A DNA stretch of 64,000 nucleotides, taken from positions 62,001 through 126,000 of the forward strand of contig JACKNH010000007.1 of the NCBI GenBank assembly GCA_024234975.1, read 5' to 3'. The DNA comes from Gammaproteobacteria bacterium. Its GTDB lineage: Bacteria > Pseudomonadota > Gammaproteobacteria > Ga0077536. Shown piece by piece: positions 25,075 through 34,340 of the stretch (the stretch's first letter is position 1; the number at the start of each line of letters is the position of its first letter). The notes under the pieces are model-generated. The model saw only the letters and a list, made by a program, of their open reading frames with translations. It was not told the DNA's origin and made no database searches. The translations under genes were made by a program, and so were the position numbers.

Positions 25075-26001
25075 ATGGATAAACTGACCAGCATGGAAGT
25101 ATTTCTATCTGTCGCCCGCGAAGGCAGCTTCACGCGCGCGGCGGATGAACTCGGCATGTCCAAGGCGATGGTCTCCAAGCACATCAAGTCGCTGGAGGAC
25201 GAACTGGGCGTGAGGCTGTTGAACCGGACCACGCATGGCGTGAGCGTTACAGACAGTGGCCGAATCTTCGAGGACCGGAGCCGGTCGATACTCGATGAGC
25301 TCTCGGAGGCGATTGATTCGATTAGAGATTTCGACAGCACCCCGCATGGCACTTTACGCGTGGCGGCACCCTCCACTCTGGGCACCTTCCACATTACGCC
25401 GGCCGTTGCGGAATACATTCAGCGCTACCCGAGCATGCGGGTTCAGCTGGCTTTGCGGGACGCGGTGCCGGACATCATCGAAGAAGGCTTCGACGTCGTC
25501 ATCCAGGTTTCCCGGCCCCAGGATTCCAGCCTGGCAGCCCGCAAACTGACGACGACGCGCATGGTCTGCTGTGCCGCGCCCGAGTACCTCGCCGAATATG
25601 GCACGCCGGAAACCACCGATGACCTGAAGGTGCACAACTGCCTTCGAATCTCGACCTACCGGGTCTGGCGATTCATCGTCCACGGCGCGTTTGTGGACTG
25701 CCATGTCGATGGCAACTTCATCACCAGCATCGCGAACTCGGTGCGTCATGCCGCGGTGGCGGGCCTGGGAATCGCGTATCTGCCGACTTACATCGTCGCC
25801 AATGACATTGAGGCGGGACGCCTGAACTGGTTACTGCGCGACCTGGCGCCGGTGGAGCGCGACATCTTTGCACTGTTTCCACATCGACGACATTTGTCTG
25901 CAAAAGTGCAACGATTTCTCGACCTTTTGACGACGAGGATGGCTGATAGCGTCGCGACTTACAATGTGATCGACTGGGGTGGCTCAGGCGCGCGCGAGTA
26001 A
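25075..26001 (+). CDS. LysR-family transcriptional regulator
   Basis: 308 residues from ATG 25075, six bases after AAGGAG. The N-terminal ~65 residues are the winged helix (MEVFLSVAREGSFTRAADELGMSKAMVSKHIKSLEDELG, shown here as one family block of interrupted helices) and residues ~90-295 the periplasmic-binding-like effector domain (TPHGTLRVAAPSTLG). It belongs to the CrgA/DmlR-like branch by pattern (EDELGVRLLNRTT). It is divergent from the small secreted gene; the palindrome at 25021 lies between them. Inducer unknown. Confidence 0.92.
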   Translation: MDKLTSMEVFLSVAREGSFTRAADELGMSKAMVSKHIKSLEDELGVRLLNRTTHGVSVTDSGRIFEDRSRSILDELSEAIDSIRDFDSTPHGTLRVAAPSTLGTFHITPAVAEYIQRYPSMRVQLALRDAVPDIIEEGFDVVIQVSRPQDSSLAARKLTTTRMVCCAAPEYLAEYGTPETTDDLKVHNCLRISTYRVWRFIVHGAFVDCHVDGNFITSIANSVRHAAVAGLGIAYLPTYIVANDIEAGRLNWLLRDLAPVERDIFALFPHRRHLSAKVQRFLDLLTTRMADSVATYNVIDWGGSGARE

Positions 26002-26041
26002 CCCACACCGACCCGCGGGGCCTGCCAGGGCGGAGGAAATG

Positions 26042-26251
26042 TCAGTACTGAAACCTGTGCCCGGTGACGATGCGTTGAAGTGCCTGACGGGCGTGTGACC
26101 AATCGACAATCGCAGCACCTCGGCCACGCCCGGTGCCGTACCCGTGATCATTCAGAATCCTGATCGCTTCGACGCCTTGACCTGACTCGATGGCCTCGTG
26201 CAAGAGCACCATCGCAGCCGCCTTGTCGGAAATAAAATGATGTTCGTGCAT
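26042..26251 (-). CDS. Hypothetical small protein
   Basis: 69 residues from ATG 26251 (MHEHHFISDKAAAMVLL...), with a GGAGG about eleven bases upstream. An open frame continues to 26356 but only with a TTG start. The sequence is helical, soluble and without a motif I recognise. It converges with the LysR gene after 40 bases. Coding status rests on frame and base composition only. Confidence 0.45.
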   Translation of the reverse strand: MHEHHFISDKAAAMVLLHEAIESGQGVEAIRILNDHGYGTGRGRGAAIVDWSHARQALQRIVTGHRFQY

Positions 26252-26514
26252 CCCCCACCATTCCTCCACGCTACCCCGCAGCAATTCGCTGCAGGTCGTA
26301 CCCCACGACACTCTCCCCAGCCTGTGCGGACCAGGACGACTGGGATCTGAGTTCAATCAGCAGGATACAGGCTGAATATTACAATCAGTTTTACAGATAG
26401 CCTGTTCTTATTGATTTTGCAAGTTTATTCCTGAGAGGAAACACCGGACCAAAGCTCAGGCGTGCGCAGGCAACGAGCTTCAGAAAAACGGACTGAGGGA
26501 GGGAGCGAGGCCGA

Positions 26515-27138
26515 TCAGGCCTGACGGATGTGGTGGTCTGAGTCGTCCGTGGGTTTCTGGGGCTCACCCAGGAACGAGCGTGCTTCACGCTGCAGGGCGC
26601 GCCAGAGTCGGGCGGCACGCGCGGTAACCTTGATTCCACGGATGAACAAGCCGCTGTAGGTGCGGCTGACACGCGGATCGTTGTTGACCACCATCGCGCC
26701 TTCCGCCTCATCGGCGACCTGCAGCGAAGTGTACGGACTGCCGGAGGTGGCTGACCGCTCGAGACGATAGATTTCCCGCCCCATGTCGCAATACCAGCGG
26801 AGTTCGTCCAGGCAGGCATTCAGCTGGCGCACCGCAGCGGAGTCCACCAATTCGAGTTTCCGCAGGGTTTTCTGCAAGGCCTGGATATCGTGGTCGATGA
26901 ACAGCAGCGCTCGGTCCGGACACCATTGCTGCAATTCCTTTACCGCCTGAGCCTTGCTGGGCAGTCCGACCAGTGTCTTGAGGTAACGCGCGAGTTCGCC
27001 CGCACTGTCCTGGTCGAGGTCGGCCCGGCGATCCGTCCACAGGTTCAGCAGCTCAAACAGCGCGCGCGTGCGAACAAGTATCGCAGGGATACTGTCAGAC
27101 GGTTTCGCTGTTCTGTCCAGACCTAACGACTGCCCCAT
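26515..27138 (-). CDS. Hypothetical soluble protein
   Basis: 207 residues, ATG 27138 (MGQSLGLDRTAKPSDS). It is all-helical with regularly spaced leucines (LQQWCPDRALLFIDHDIQ, LQKTLRKLELVDSAAVRQL), suggesting a helical bundle or coiled coil, and has no signal peptide. I recognise no family. It follows the olsF-like gene on the same strand after 125 bases. The gap downstream of it, 26357-26514, is AT-rich and holds nothing I can name. Confidence 0.65.
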   Translation of the reverse strand: MGQSLGLDRTAKPSDSIPAILVRTRALFELLNLWTDRRADLDQDSAGELARYLKTLVGLPSKAQAVKELQQWCPDRALLFIDHDIQALQKTLRKLELVDSAAVRQLNACLDELRWYCDMGREIYRLERSATSGSPYTSLQVADEAEGAMVVNNDPRVSRTYSGLFIRGIKVTARAARLWRALQREARSFLGEPQKPTDDSDHHIRQA

Positions 27139-27263
27139 GGCGGTTCAGCAACTCTCATTGTCAATTGCGAGGGGCAATTCTAGCATCAATGCCGTCGGCC
27201 ACGGGGACGGATATCGAAGGCGCCTTCGGGAAATACGCCACGCCACTCCGATACCTTGACGGA

Positions 27264-29084
27264 TTACCCATCCGCATGGCGCTCAATAAACTCCGCTACT
27301 GCGGCCGGCCCCATGTATTTCTCCAACGTTGTCCGCCCAACGGCGCGAAGATCCACAGTCAGCAGGCAGTCAAGAGCCTGACCGAACAGCGGATCCACAT
27401 TGAACCCAAGAATCCGGCCGCCGAGTTTCAGATAGTGACGAAGCAGAATCGGAATTCCACGCCCATCCGGCTCGTACGCTGAGATCAATCGATTCAATGC
27501 CGCGACGTCCAATCCGTGCAGAGAGGTTGCCGACAACGATTCGGTGATCGCGGTCCGGAACGGCCGACGAGGTGTCACCTGGCTTCCATGCTGATCGTCA
27601 AAGTGATTTGCGCATAGGTAACGCACGATGATCTCACGGGAGAAGCGCCGGTAACTGTTGCTGATGCTGACCGGGCCCAGCAGCAGATATTTGTCCTGGG
27701 TCCGGGCGATATACGCGCCGATACCGCGCCATAGCAGGAACAGCGGCAGGTAGTTCTTCTGTGCTTCCGGTCGCACGAAGGAGCGGCCGAGTTCGATCGC
27801 CGGCGCCAACGAATTCACGAGTTTCGGCGCCAGCGCGAACAACGAACTCGTGTATAGCCCGGCAACTCCGCGGCGGGCGGCGATTGCAGATACATCGCCA
27901 ATCCGGTACCCGCCGATCACCTGGCGGGTTGCAGAATTCCAGATAAAGAGTTGCTGGTACCAGGGATCGTAGCGATCCACATCCGTACTACGTGAGGTTC
28001 CTTCGCCTACGCCGCGGAATGTGGCCTCTCGAAGCCGCCCAATCTCCTGCATCACGCAGGGGATGGCATCACTTTCCGCGCAACAAACGACAAGTTCGCC
28101 CTGGGTCACCAGGCGCGCACTATCCGGCAACGCTTCGACCTCAGCTGCCAGCCACGATGGGTGTAGCGCAGTGCGAATATCGACGACGGCAGCAGCCTTG
28201 TCCTTACGCAACCGAAAACGCCGGACCGCCGTCCCGCTGGCTGCGGCATCCGCCGTAAGACCATCGCAGGCGGCGCGAAAGAACGCGCCGCGGTCCTGGT
28301 GGCTCCGGTCAGATGGGATATCGTTACTGGCTACGGCACTGGATACGCACACGTCGACGTGAACGCCGTCCTTGTTCAATAACTCGCGCGGCAGCAGCGC
28401 AGTACGCAACCTGGGGTGCAGCATGCCACCCAATTGAAAGACATTACTGTTTCGACCACTGATTCCGGCTACAACGACACTCGCACCGCAGTTGCGCGCC
28501 AGGCGCGCGAACGAAAATTTCCATCGCGGATCCGTAACCTGGCCCAGGCGCGGGTGATAATGCGCAACCTCTCCGGCCGGAAACATCAGCAACATTCCAC
28601 CTTGACGCAACCACGCAGCGGCATGGCGTGCGCCTGCAATGTTGCGCGCCACCGGCGCGATGCCCGCGAACGGATCCACATCGATCAGCAAGTCCTTTAA
28701 TTCGGCGATGCGCGATAACATCCCGTTGGCGACGATCTTGAGGTCCGGTCGAAGCCCCAGCAGGTAGTGGGCGATGATGACGCCATCCAGGCCGCCGAAC
28801 GGGTGATTGCATACGACGATGCATTGGCCTGACACAGGCAACTGCCCGCCGGTCTGCGGTTCGACGTTATAGGTGACCGACAGTGCCCGGAGTATCGAGC
28901 CCAGAAATTCGCGTGTGTCGCCGCCCGCAGGCAGCGAGCGATAGCGCGCATCCAGTCGGGTCAAACCGAGCATGCGGTTGGCCAACACGCCCATACCTGC
29001 TTTCAATCTGCTCTGGTTCCCCTGCCCCACCAGCAGTGGATTACGTGGCGAGCCGGGGATCATCTGCTGCATTTCGTCGTTCAT
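27264..29084 (-). CDS. olsF: Bifunctional ornithine lipid synthase OlsF-like (acyltransferase + OlsB-like)
   Basis: 606 residues from ATG 29084 with AAAGGA upstream; the longer frame to 29105 is not needed. The N-terminal ~250 residues are a PlsC-type O-acyltransferase with the catalytic NHPFGGLDG (HX4D). Residues ~300-600 are an OlsB/hemolysin-like N-acyltransferase (ELGRSFVRPEAQKNY, PLFLLWRGIGAYIA, LLGPVSISNSY, RHYLKLGGRILGF). This order, O-acyltransferase then N-acyltransferase, is the OlsF arrangement that makes ornithine (or other amino-acid) lipids, which replace phospholipids in phosphate limitation. It is transcribed divergently from glcD. Confidence 0.85.
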   Translation of the reverse strand: MNDEMQQMIPGSPRNPLLVGQGNQSRLKAGMGVLANRMLGLTRLDARYRSLPAGGDTREFLGSILRALSVTYNVEPQTGGQLPVSGQCIVVCNHPFGGLDGVIIAHYLLGLRPDLKIVANGMLSRIAELKDLLIDVDPFAGIAPVARNIAGARHAAAWLRQGGMLLMFPAGEVAHYHPRLGQVTDPRWKFSFARLARNCGASVVVAGISGRNSNVFQLGGMLHPRLRTALLPRELLNKDGVHVDVCVSSAVASNDIPSDRSHQDRGAFFRAACDGLTADAAASGTAVRRFRLRKDKAAAVVDIRTALHPSWLAAEVEALPDSARLVTQGELVVCCAESDAIPCVMQEIGRLREATFRGVGEGTSRSTDVDRYDPWYQQLFIWNSATRQVIGGYRIGDVSAIAARRGVAGLYTSSLFALAPKLVNSLAPAIELGRSFVRPEAQKNYLPLFLLWRGIGAYIARTQDKYLLLGPVSISNSYRRFSREIIVRYLCANHFDDQHGSQVTPRRPFRTAITESLSATSLHGLDVAALNRLISAYEPDGRGIPILLRHYLKLGGRILGFNVDPLFGQALDCLLTVDLRAVGRTTLEKYMGPAAVAEFIERHADG

Positions 29085-29152
29085 TGTTGTGTCCTTTGTG
29101 TACAACGTGTGCAGTAGATAACCGATACGTTAATATGCCGTGTCGATTCGAT

Positions 29153-29175
29153 GACAGCGTTGTTGCAACGCTGTC
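29153..29175. promoter_or_regulatory. Perfect 10-3-10 palindrome in the olsF/glcD divergent region
   Basis: GACAGCGTTG at 29153-29162 and its exact mirror at 29166-29175 with a TTG centre, about 50 bases before the glcD start. It could bind a dimeric regulator or form a hairpin in an RNA leader. No cognate regulator is adjacent. Confidence 0.6.
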
Positions 29176-29190
29176 TCGTACTTACATCTC

Positions 29191-29204
29191 CCTGTCATGA
29201 CAGG
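29191..29204. promoter_or_regulatory. 14-bp perfect palindrome before glcD
   Basis: CCTGTCATGACAGG is self-complementary over its whole length and ends 21 bases before the glcD ATG (29226). It follows the palindrome at 29153 by 15 bases, so the two may form a compound operator. Confidence 0.5.
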
Positions 29205-29225
29205 CCGGTTTTCTGATTGGAAAGC

Positions 29226-30689
29226 ATGGACAAGCAGCGCGAAGACTTCGTACTTGCGCAATTGCGCGGCATTTTGCCGGGCTCGGCACTGATTACGGAT
29301 CCGGTGGCGGCACGGCCATTTGAATCAGATGGCCTCACGGCCATCCGGCAACTGCCGTGGGCAGTTGCGTTGCCCGGCGACGTCGAACAGGTACGGGCAG
29401 TACTTGCCGTCTGTCGCAATAATGAAATCCCCGTAGTCACCCGCGGCGCGGGCACGGGGCTTTCAGGTGGCGCCCGTCCGTCGACCGATGGCTTGTTGCT
29501 GGGCATGTCGCGGATGAGCCGTATTCTGGAAATCGATGCGGAAAACCGCTGCGCGCGGGTGCAGCCGGGTGTAGCCAATCTCGCCATCAGTCAGGCCGTC
29601 GCTGATCTGGGCCTCTATTACGCGCCTGATCCTTCGTCGCAAATCGCCTGCAGCATCGGCGGCAACGTGGCGGAGAATTCCGGTGGCGTGCATTGCCTGA
29701 AGTACGGTCTGACCGTGCACAACATTCTGGCGTTGAAACTGCAAACCATTGCCGGTGAAGAACTGATACTTGGCAGCGGTGGCTACGATGCCCCCGCATA
29801 CGATCTGCTCGCACTGCTCACCGGCTCCGAAGGTTTGCTGGGCGTGATCACTGAAGTCACGGTTCGCCTGCTACCGGTACCGCAGACCCGCCAGGTGATG
29901 CTGGCGGCGTTTGAGGGCGTCGAACAGGCGGCCGACGCCGTCGCGACCATCATTGCCAACGGCATCATCCCCGCCGGTCTGGAAATGATGGACAAGCTGG
30001 CGATTCGCGCCGCGGAGGATTTTGTCCACGCGGGTTACCCGTTGAACGCCGCCGCGATTCTGTTGTGTGAACTCGATGGCACGGCCGAGGAAGTGAATGA
30101 CCTTATTGATAAGGTCGCGGCACTCGTCCGCTCAAGCGGCGCATTCGACGTCCGGGTAGCAGCCAATGCCACGGATCAGCAGCGACTATGGGCGGGACGT
30201 AAGGCCGCGTTTCCGGCCGTCGGCCGCCTCGCCCCTGACTATTACTGTATGGATGGCACCATCCCGCGGGCTTCGCTCGGCCGCGTATTGTTGGAAATCG
30301 GCCGCTTGTCGGCTGAATTCGGCCTTGAAGTCGCCAACGTCTTTCACGCCGGCGATGGCAACCTGCATCCATTGATTCTGTACGATGCCAATCAACCCGG
30401 CCAGCTTGAGCGCGCCGAGCAGATGGGTGCATCGATTCTCGAATTGTGCATTTCCGCCGGCGGTACGATCACCGGAGAACATGGCGTCGGTGTCGAAAAG
30501 ATTGACCAGATGTGCAGCCAGTTCACAAGTCCGGAGCTGGAACAGTTTCATCGCGTGCGCTCAGCGTTTGATCCTGCCCGTATGCTGAATCCCGGCAAGG
30601 CTATTCCCACGCTGGCCCGATGCGCCGAGTTGGGCGGAATGCACGTCCATCGTGGGCAACTGCCGCATCCTGAACTCGAGCGGCTCTGA
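29226..30689 (+). CDS. glcD: Glycolate oxidase subunit GlcD
   Basis: 487 residues from ATG 29226 (GGAAAG upstream). FAD-binding PCMH motifs are VVTRGAGTGLSGGARP and VAENSGGVHCLKYG. The C-terminal cap has YYCMDGTIPR, VFHAGDGNLHPLILYD and TGEHGVGVEKI, the metal/substrate histidines of the D-2-hydroxyacid dehydrogenase family. With glcE and glcF directly downstream it forms the membrane-associated glycolate oxidase that converts glycolate to glyoxylate and passes electrons to quinone. Spacing to glcE is 28 bases. Confidence 0.95.
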   Translation: MDKQREDFVLAQLRGILPGSALITDPVAARPFESDGLTAIRQLPWAVALPGDVEQVRAVLAVCRNNEIPVVTRGAGTGLSGGARPSTDGLLLGMSRMSRILEIDAENRCARVQPGVANLAISQAVADLGLYYAPDPSSQIACSIGGNVAENSGGVHCLKYGLTVHNILALKLQTIAGEELILGSGGYDAPAYDLLALLTGSEGLLGVITEVTVRLLPVPQTRQVMLAAFEGVEQAADAVATIIANGIIPAGLEMMDKLAIRAAEDFVHAGYPLNAAAILLCELDGTAEEVNDLIDKVAALVRSSGAFDVRVAANATDQQRLWAGRKAAFPAVGRLAPDYYCMDGTIPRASLGRVLLEIGRLSAEFGLEVANVFHAGDGNLHPLILYDANQPGQLERAEQMGASILELCISAGGTITGEHGVGVEKIDQMCSQFTSPELEQFHRVRSAFDPARMLNPGKAIPTLARCAELGGMHVHRGQLPHPELERL

Positions 30690-30717
30690 CCGCGACGACC
30701 ACAGTAAAATCTTCCGC

Positions 30718-31788
30718 ATGACCGATATCGATTTTTCCCGGGCGCTGACCGATCAGGTTGCCGAAGGCATCGCCCAGCGAACGCCGATGGCGATCTGCGG
30801 GCTCCGTAGCAAGCGCTTCATCGCTGACGCAACCACCGCGCCAACAACGCTGGATATCTCACGCCATTGTGGGGTCATCGACTATCGCCCCACCGAACTC
30901 GTCGTCACCGCACGCGCGGGCACGCCGCTGGCTGCGCTGGCCGCCGTGCTGGCAGGCGAGCGGCAATCGCTGGCCTGCGACCCGCCGCGCTTCGGTGGCG
31001 CCGGCACGCTGGGTGGCGCGGTTGCCAGTGGCTTCAGCGGTCCGGCACGCCCATGGCTTGGTAGCGTGCGCGACGCCGTGCTGGGCGTGGAAATGGTGAA
31101 CGGTCGCGGTGAACGTCTGAAATTCGGCGGAACGGTGATGAAGAACGTCGCCGGTTTCGATCTTGCGCGGCTGAACGCCGGCGCCTGGGGTACGTTCGGT
31201 GTACTGCTCGCCATCAGCATCCGCGTGCATCCGCTACCTGAATCGACGGCGACGCAGTGCCTTGAGTTGAATGCGCAAGATGCACAGAAACTATTAAACG
31301 CGGTACAGCGCAAGGCGCTGCCGATTACCGCTACCGTGTGGCATGGCGGCGAGCTGCGGGTCCGCCTGCAGGGTTCGAGCGCAGGGGTCCGTCATGCGCA
31401 GACACTGATTGGCGGCGCTCCCGCCACGGACGCTGACAGCTGGTCTGGCGTGCGCGACCACAACACCCTCTTTTTCACCCAACCCACGGCAGCGAACCTG
31501 TGGTGTCTTTCAGTACCGCCGGCTTCCTCGCTGGCCAATGACGCTGAAATGTTGATCGAATGGGGTGGCGCCAGGCGCTGGCTGTGGAGCGATGCGGCGC
31601 CTGCTGATATACACGCTATTGTCGCCCGTCACGGCGGCCACGCTCGCTGCGTCCGTGGCCCGGCTGCTCATCCGTTTACGCCGTTGCCGGCATCCCAGGT
31701 CGAATATCAGCAACGACTGCGCGCGGCGTTTGATCCCGACAGCTTGTTCAATCCTCACCTGCAACTTATCACGGCCAATGCGCACTGA
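30718..31788 (+). CDS. glcE: Glycolate oxidase FAD-binding subunit GlcE
   Basis: 356 residues from ATG 30718. The FAD domain motifs are LVVTARAGTPLAAL, RFGGAGTLGGAVASGFSGPARPW and GGTVMKNVAGFDLARLNAGAWGTFG; the short cap ends with AAFDPDSLFNP as in GlcD-like subunits. GlcE is the second flavin subunit of glycolate oxidase, acting with GlcD and GlcF. Its last bases overlap the start of glcF, so the three are one operon. Confidence 0.94.
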   Translation: MTDIDFSRALTDQVAEGIAQRTPMAICGLRSKRFIADATTAPTTLDISRHCGVIDYRPTELVVTARAGTPLAALAAVLAGERQSLACDPPRFGGAGTLGGAVASGFSGPARPWLGSVRDAVLGVEMVNGRGERLKFGGTVMKNVAGFDLARLNAGAWGTFGVLLAISIRVHPLPESTATQCLELNAQDAQKLLNAVQRKALPITATVWHGGELRVRLQGSSAGVRHAQTLIGGAPATDADSWSGVRDHNTLFFTQPTAANLWCLSVPPASSLANDAEMLIEWGGARRWLWSDAAPADIHAIVARHGGHARCVRGPAAHPFTPLPASQVEYQQRLRAAFDPDSLFNPHLQLITANAH

Positions 31789-32971
31789 ACTGCCAGCAAC
31801 CTTTCTTGCCACGGAAGACGGCCGCCGCGCCAACGCCATCCTGCGCAGCTGCGTCCATTGCGGTTTCTGTAACGCGACCTGCCCTACCTACCAGGTGACC
31901 GGCGACGAACTCGACGGCCCGCGTGGCCGCATCTATCTGATGAAGTCGATGTTCGAGAGCGGCGAAATCTCCGGCGTGGTGCGTGAACATCTGGATCGCT
32001 GCCTGACCTGTCGTTCGTGCGAAACGACCTGCCCGTCCGGCGTGCGCTATTCCGAACTGCTGGAGATCGGTCGCAGCAGGATCGAAAAGGACGCCCCGCG
32101 TCCGCTGGCAAAGTCGCTCATGCGCAAACTGCTTGGCGCGGTCCTCCCTGCCAAAGGACTACTGACTGTCCTGCTGCGTCTCGGCCGACCATTACGCCCG
32201 CTCTTTCCGCGTAAGTTTCGTCACTACCTGGCGCCCGTCAGTGCACATGCGCCGCAACCGCGGACGCAGCACGCGCGCAAGGTCCTGCTGTTGAACGGCT
32301 GCGTGCAGCGGCAACTCACGCCGCAGGTCAACGACCATCTCGTTGCACTGCTCAACGCCCGTGGCGTCACCGTCATCGAAGTCGCGGATGAAGCCTGTTG
32401 TGGTGGGTTGAATCTGCATCTTGGCCAGGACGATGCCGCGCACGCGTCGATGACACGGAATATCAAAGCGCTGACGCCGTACCTAGGTGAGGTCGAAGCC
32501 ATCATCTCCACTGCATCCGGATGTGGCGTCACCCTCAAGGACTATGGCCGTCTGTATCCGGCGGAGGGACCGCTGGCGGCGCAGGCACAGGCTATCGCCG
32601 CGAAGACCGTGGACGCCGTCGAGTTGCTGGCGCACTTTGAATTCAAGCCTGCGGTTCAGGCACGACGTATCGCGGTTCAGACACCGTGCACATTGCAGCA
32701 CGGTCAGAAACTCAATGGCCGGATGGAAGTGTTGCTCGAACGTTGCGGCTACGACTTGCTGCCGGTGGCAGAGCCGCACCTGTGCTGTGGATCAGCAGGG
32801 ACTTATTCGATTCTCGAGCCGGAGATTTCCGATCAATTGCGCACGCGCAAACTGGCCGCCTTGCACAAGCATCAACCGGAAGTGATCGCAACGGCCAATA
32901 TCGGTTGCCAGATGCATCTTGCCGCAGGCACTTCGACACCGGTGCTTCACTGGCTGACGCTGCTTGAATGA
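31778..32971 (+). CDS. glcF: Glycolate oxidase iron-sulfur subunit GlcF
   Basis: 397 residues from ATG 31778, inside the last codons of glcE; the longer frame is a shadow within glcE. Two 4Fe-4S clusters are shown by CVHCGFCNATCP and CLTCRSCETTCPSG in the N-terminal third, and two CCG domains by DEACCGG and LCCGSAG. It transfers electrons from the flavin subunits to the quinone pool. The gene ends two bases before the convergent gene at 32974. Confidence 0.95.
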   Translation: MRTELPATFLATEDGRRANAILRSCVHCGFCNATCPTYQVTGDELDGPRGRIYLMKSMFESGEISGVVREHLDRCLTCRSCETTCPSGVRYSELLEIGRSRIEKDAPRPLAKSLMRKLLGAVLPAKGLLTVLLRLGRPLRPLFPRKFRHYLAPVSAHAPQPRTQHARKVLLLNGCVQRQLTPQVNDHLVALLNARGVTVIEVADEACCGGLNLHLGQDDAAHASMTRNIKALTPYLGEVEAIISTASGCGVTLKDYGRLYPAEGPLAAQAQAIAAKTVDAVELLAHFEFKPAVQARRIAVQTPCTLQHGQKLNGRMEVLLERCGYDLLPVAEPHLCCGSAGTYSILEPEISDQLRTRKLAALHKHQPEVIATANIGCQMHLAAGTSTPVLHWLTLLE

Positions 32972-32973
32972 CC

Positions 32974-33363
32974 TCAGTCGGCAGCGTCACACAATCCGGT
33001 GGTCGTAACGTCGAACTGTTTCACCCAGGCGTCAAACTGGCAGGCATCACCCGCCGTATAGCCGCTGGTGTCGACATACATCACACCACCGATTTCCGAC
33101 ATCGCCTTGATCATCAGCGAGGGATGAGCCGCGTGACCGACCTTGGTCGCCACGAAGGTGGTCATCGTCTGCTTGTTCTCGATCACTGTCAGGTGATTCG
33201 TTTCATCTTCAGTGATGCGAGCGCCCTTGGCGTTTGCAGCCTCGCCGACCACGGCCGCAACCACCGGTGCGGAAACAACCTTGAAGTCACCGGCCATGAC
33301 GGGATGGGCGACAGCCAATGCCGCCCATCCACACCAACCTATGACATGACGCGACAAACGCAT
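32974..33363 (-). CDS. Small secreted protein, unknown function
   Basis: 129 residues from ATG 33363, directly after the stop of the MBL gene. A signal peptide ends near HPVMA. The mature part (GDFKVVSAPVVAAVVGEAANAKGARI...) has two late cysteines (DACQF, GLCDAAD) that may form a disulfide. I recognise no family. It is probably co-transcribed with the MBL-fold hydrolase and periplasmic like it. Confidence 0.68.
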   Translation of the reverse strand: MRLSRHVIGWCGWAALAVAHPVMAGDFKVVSAPVVAAVVGEAANAKGARITEDETNHLTVIENKQTMTTFVATKVGHAAHPSLMIKAMSEIGGVMYVDTSGYTAGDACQFDAWVKQFDVTTTGLCDAAD

Positions 33364-33364
33364 C

Positions 33365-34261
33365 TCAACGATTACGACTGACCGCGTCATAAGCGGCGCC
33401 GAGCACATCGTCGGGCTTCATGAAGCCACTGCCCCAGGTGCCGTCGAGATCGGCCATCGGCTTGGCGGCGATGACCTGATCACGTGTGCGTCCGCGCTTG
33501 ACCAGCGCAGCAACGCGTTCGCGCAACGTCGCCAGGGTGTCGTGATACAGCTTTACGTCGGCCTTGCGCGCGAGCTCGCCATGGCCGGGAATGATCAGCG
33601 TGTCATCATCTGCCATTGCCATGATCGTTTCGGCGTTCTTGATGAAGCCGTCAAAATCACCGCCACTTTCGCTGTCAGTAAACGGGTAACGGCCCGGCAT
33701 GAACAAGTCACCGGTGTGGATGACATTGGCCTGCTCGAACTTGACGATGGTGTCGCCATCGGTATGCGCCGGCACGCCATGGACGCCGTGAATGGTCTGG
33801 CCGTTGATGTGCAAGGTGATGTCCTCTCCATAGGTCACGACCGGCAGCGCCGAGGCCGGTGACAGCTCGCGCGGTTCGCCACGCAACGAGGACATGGTCG
33901 CCATCCGGCCGCGCACATTGTCCTGGGCGAATATCAGCACCCCGGCGTTGCCGAAGTTTTCATTGCCGCCGGTGTGATCGCCGTGCCAATGCGTGTTGAG
34001 GAGGAAATCGATCGGACGGCTCGATAGCTTCGCCACCGCGGCGGCTATCTTGGGCGACAGCGGGCCGTATTGATCATCGATGATGAAAGTCTTGTCTGCG
34101 CCGACGCTGACACCGATGTTGCCGCCGGAGCCCATCAACATGTAGATGCCATCGCGCACCGGCACAATTTTTATTTCCACCGCATCAAAATTCTGTTGTG
34201 CACTTGCCGCCGTCGCCGCAACAAGACCCAATACCGCGGCAAACCTGGTTGAATACTTCAT
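33365..34261 (-). CDS. Secreted MBL-fold metallo-hydrolase
   Basis: 298 residues with a Sec signal peptide ending ASAQQ. The metallo-beta-lactamase site THWHGDHTGG (HxHxDH) lies near residue 90, with later ligands in NVIHTGDLFMPG and IIPGHGELAR. The residue order is that of class B-like and quinoprotein-relay zinc hydrolases, so lactamase activity is only one option. The product is likely periplasmic. It is the first of two genes on this strand, the second being a small secreted protein. Confidence 0.88.
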   Translation of the reverse strand: MKYSTRFAAVLGLVAATAASAQQNFDAVEIKIVPVRDGIYMLMGSGGNIGVSVGADKTFIIDDQYGPLSPKIAAAVAKLSSRPIDFLLNTHWHGDHTGGNENFGNAGVLIFAQDNVRGRMATMSSLRGEPRELSPASALPVVTYGEDITLHINGQTIHGVHGVPAHTDGDTIVKFEQANVIHTGDLFMPGRYPFTDSESGGDFDGFIKNAETIMAMADDDTLIIPGHGELARKADVKLYHDTLATLRERVAALVKRGRTRDQVIAAKPMADLDGTWGSGFMKPDDVLGAAYDAVSRNR

Positions 34262-34340
34262 GACCTATCCCCTCCCTTTGCTGCTGACAGTGAGACGGGC
34301 GTTTGCGCCCATCCCGAAGAAACTGGAGCTCAGTGGTTCG

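Noticed and set aside
30103..30551. Frames antisense to glcD
   Set aside because: Opposite a well-supported family gene with no independent evidence.
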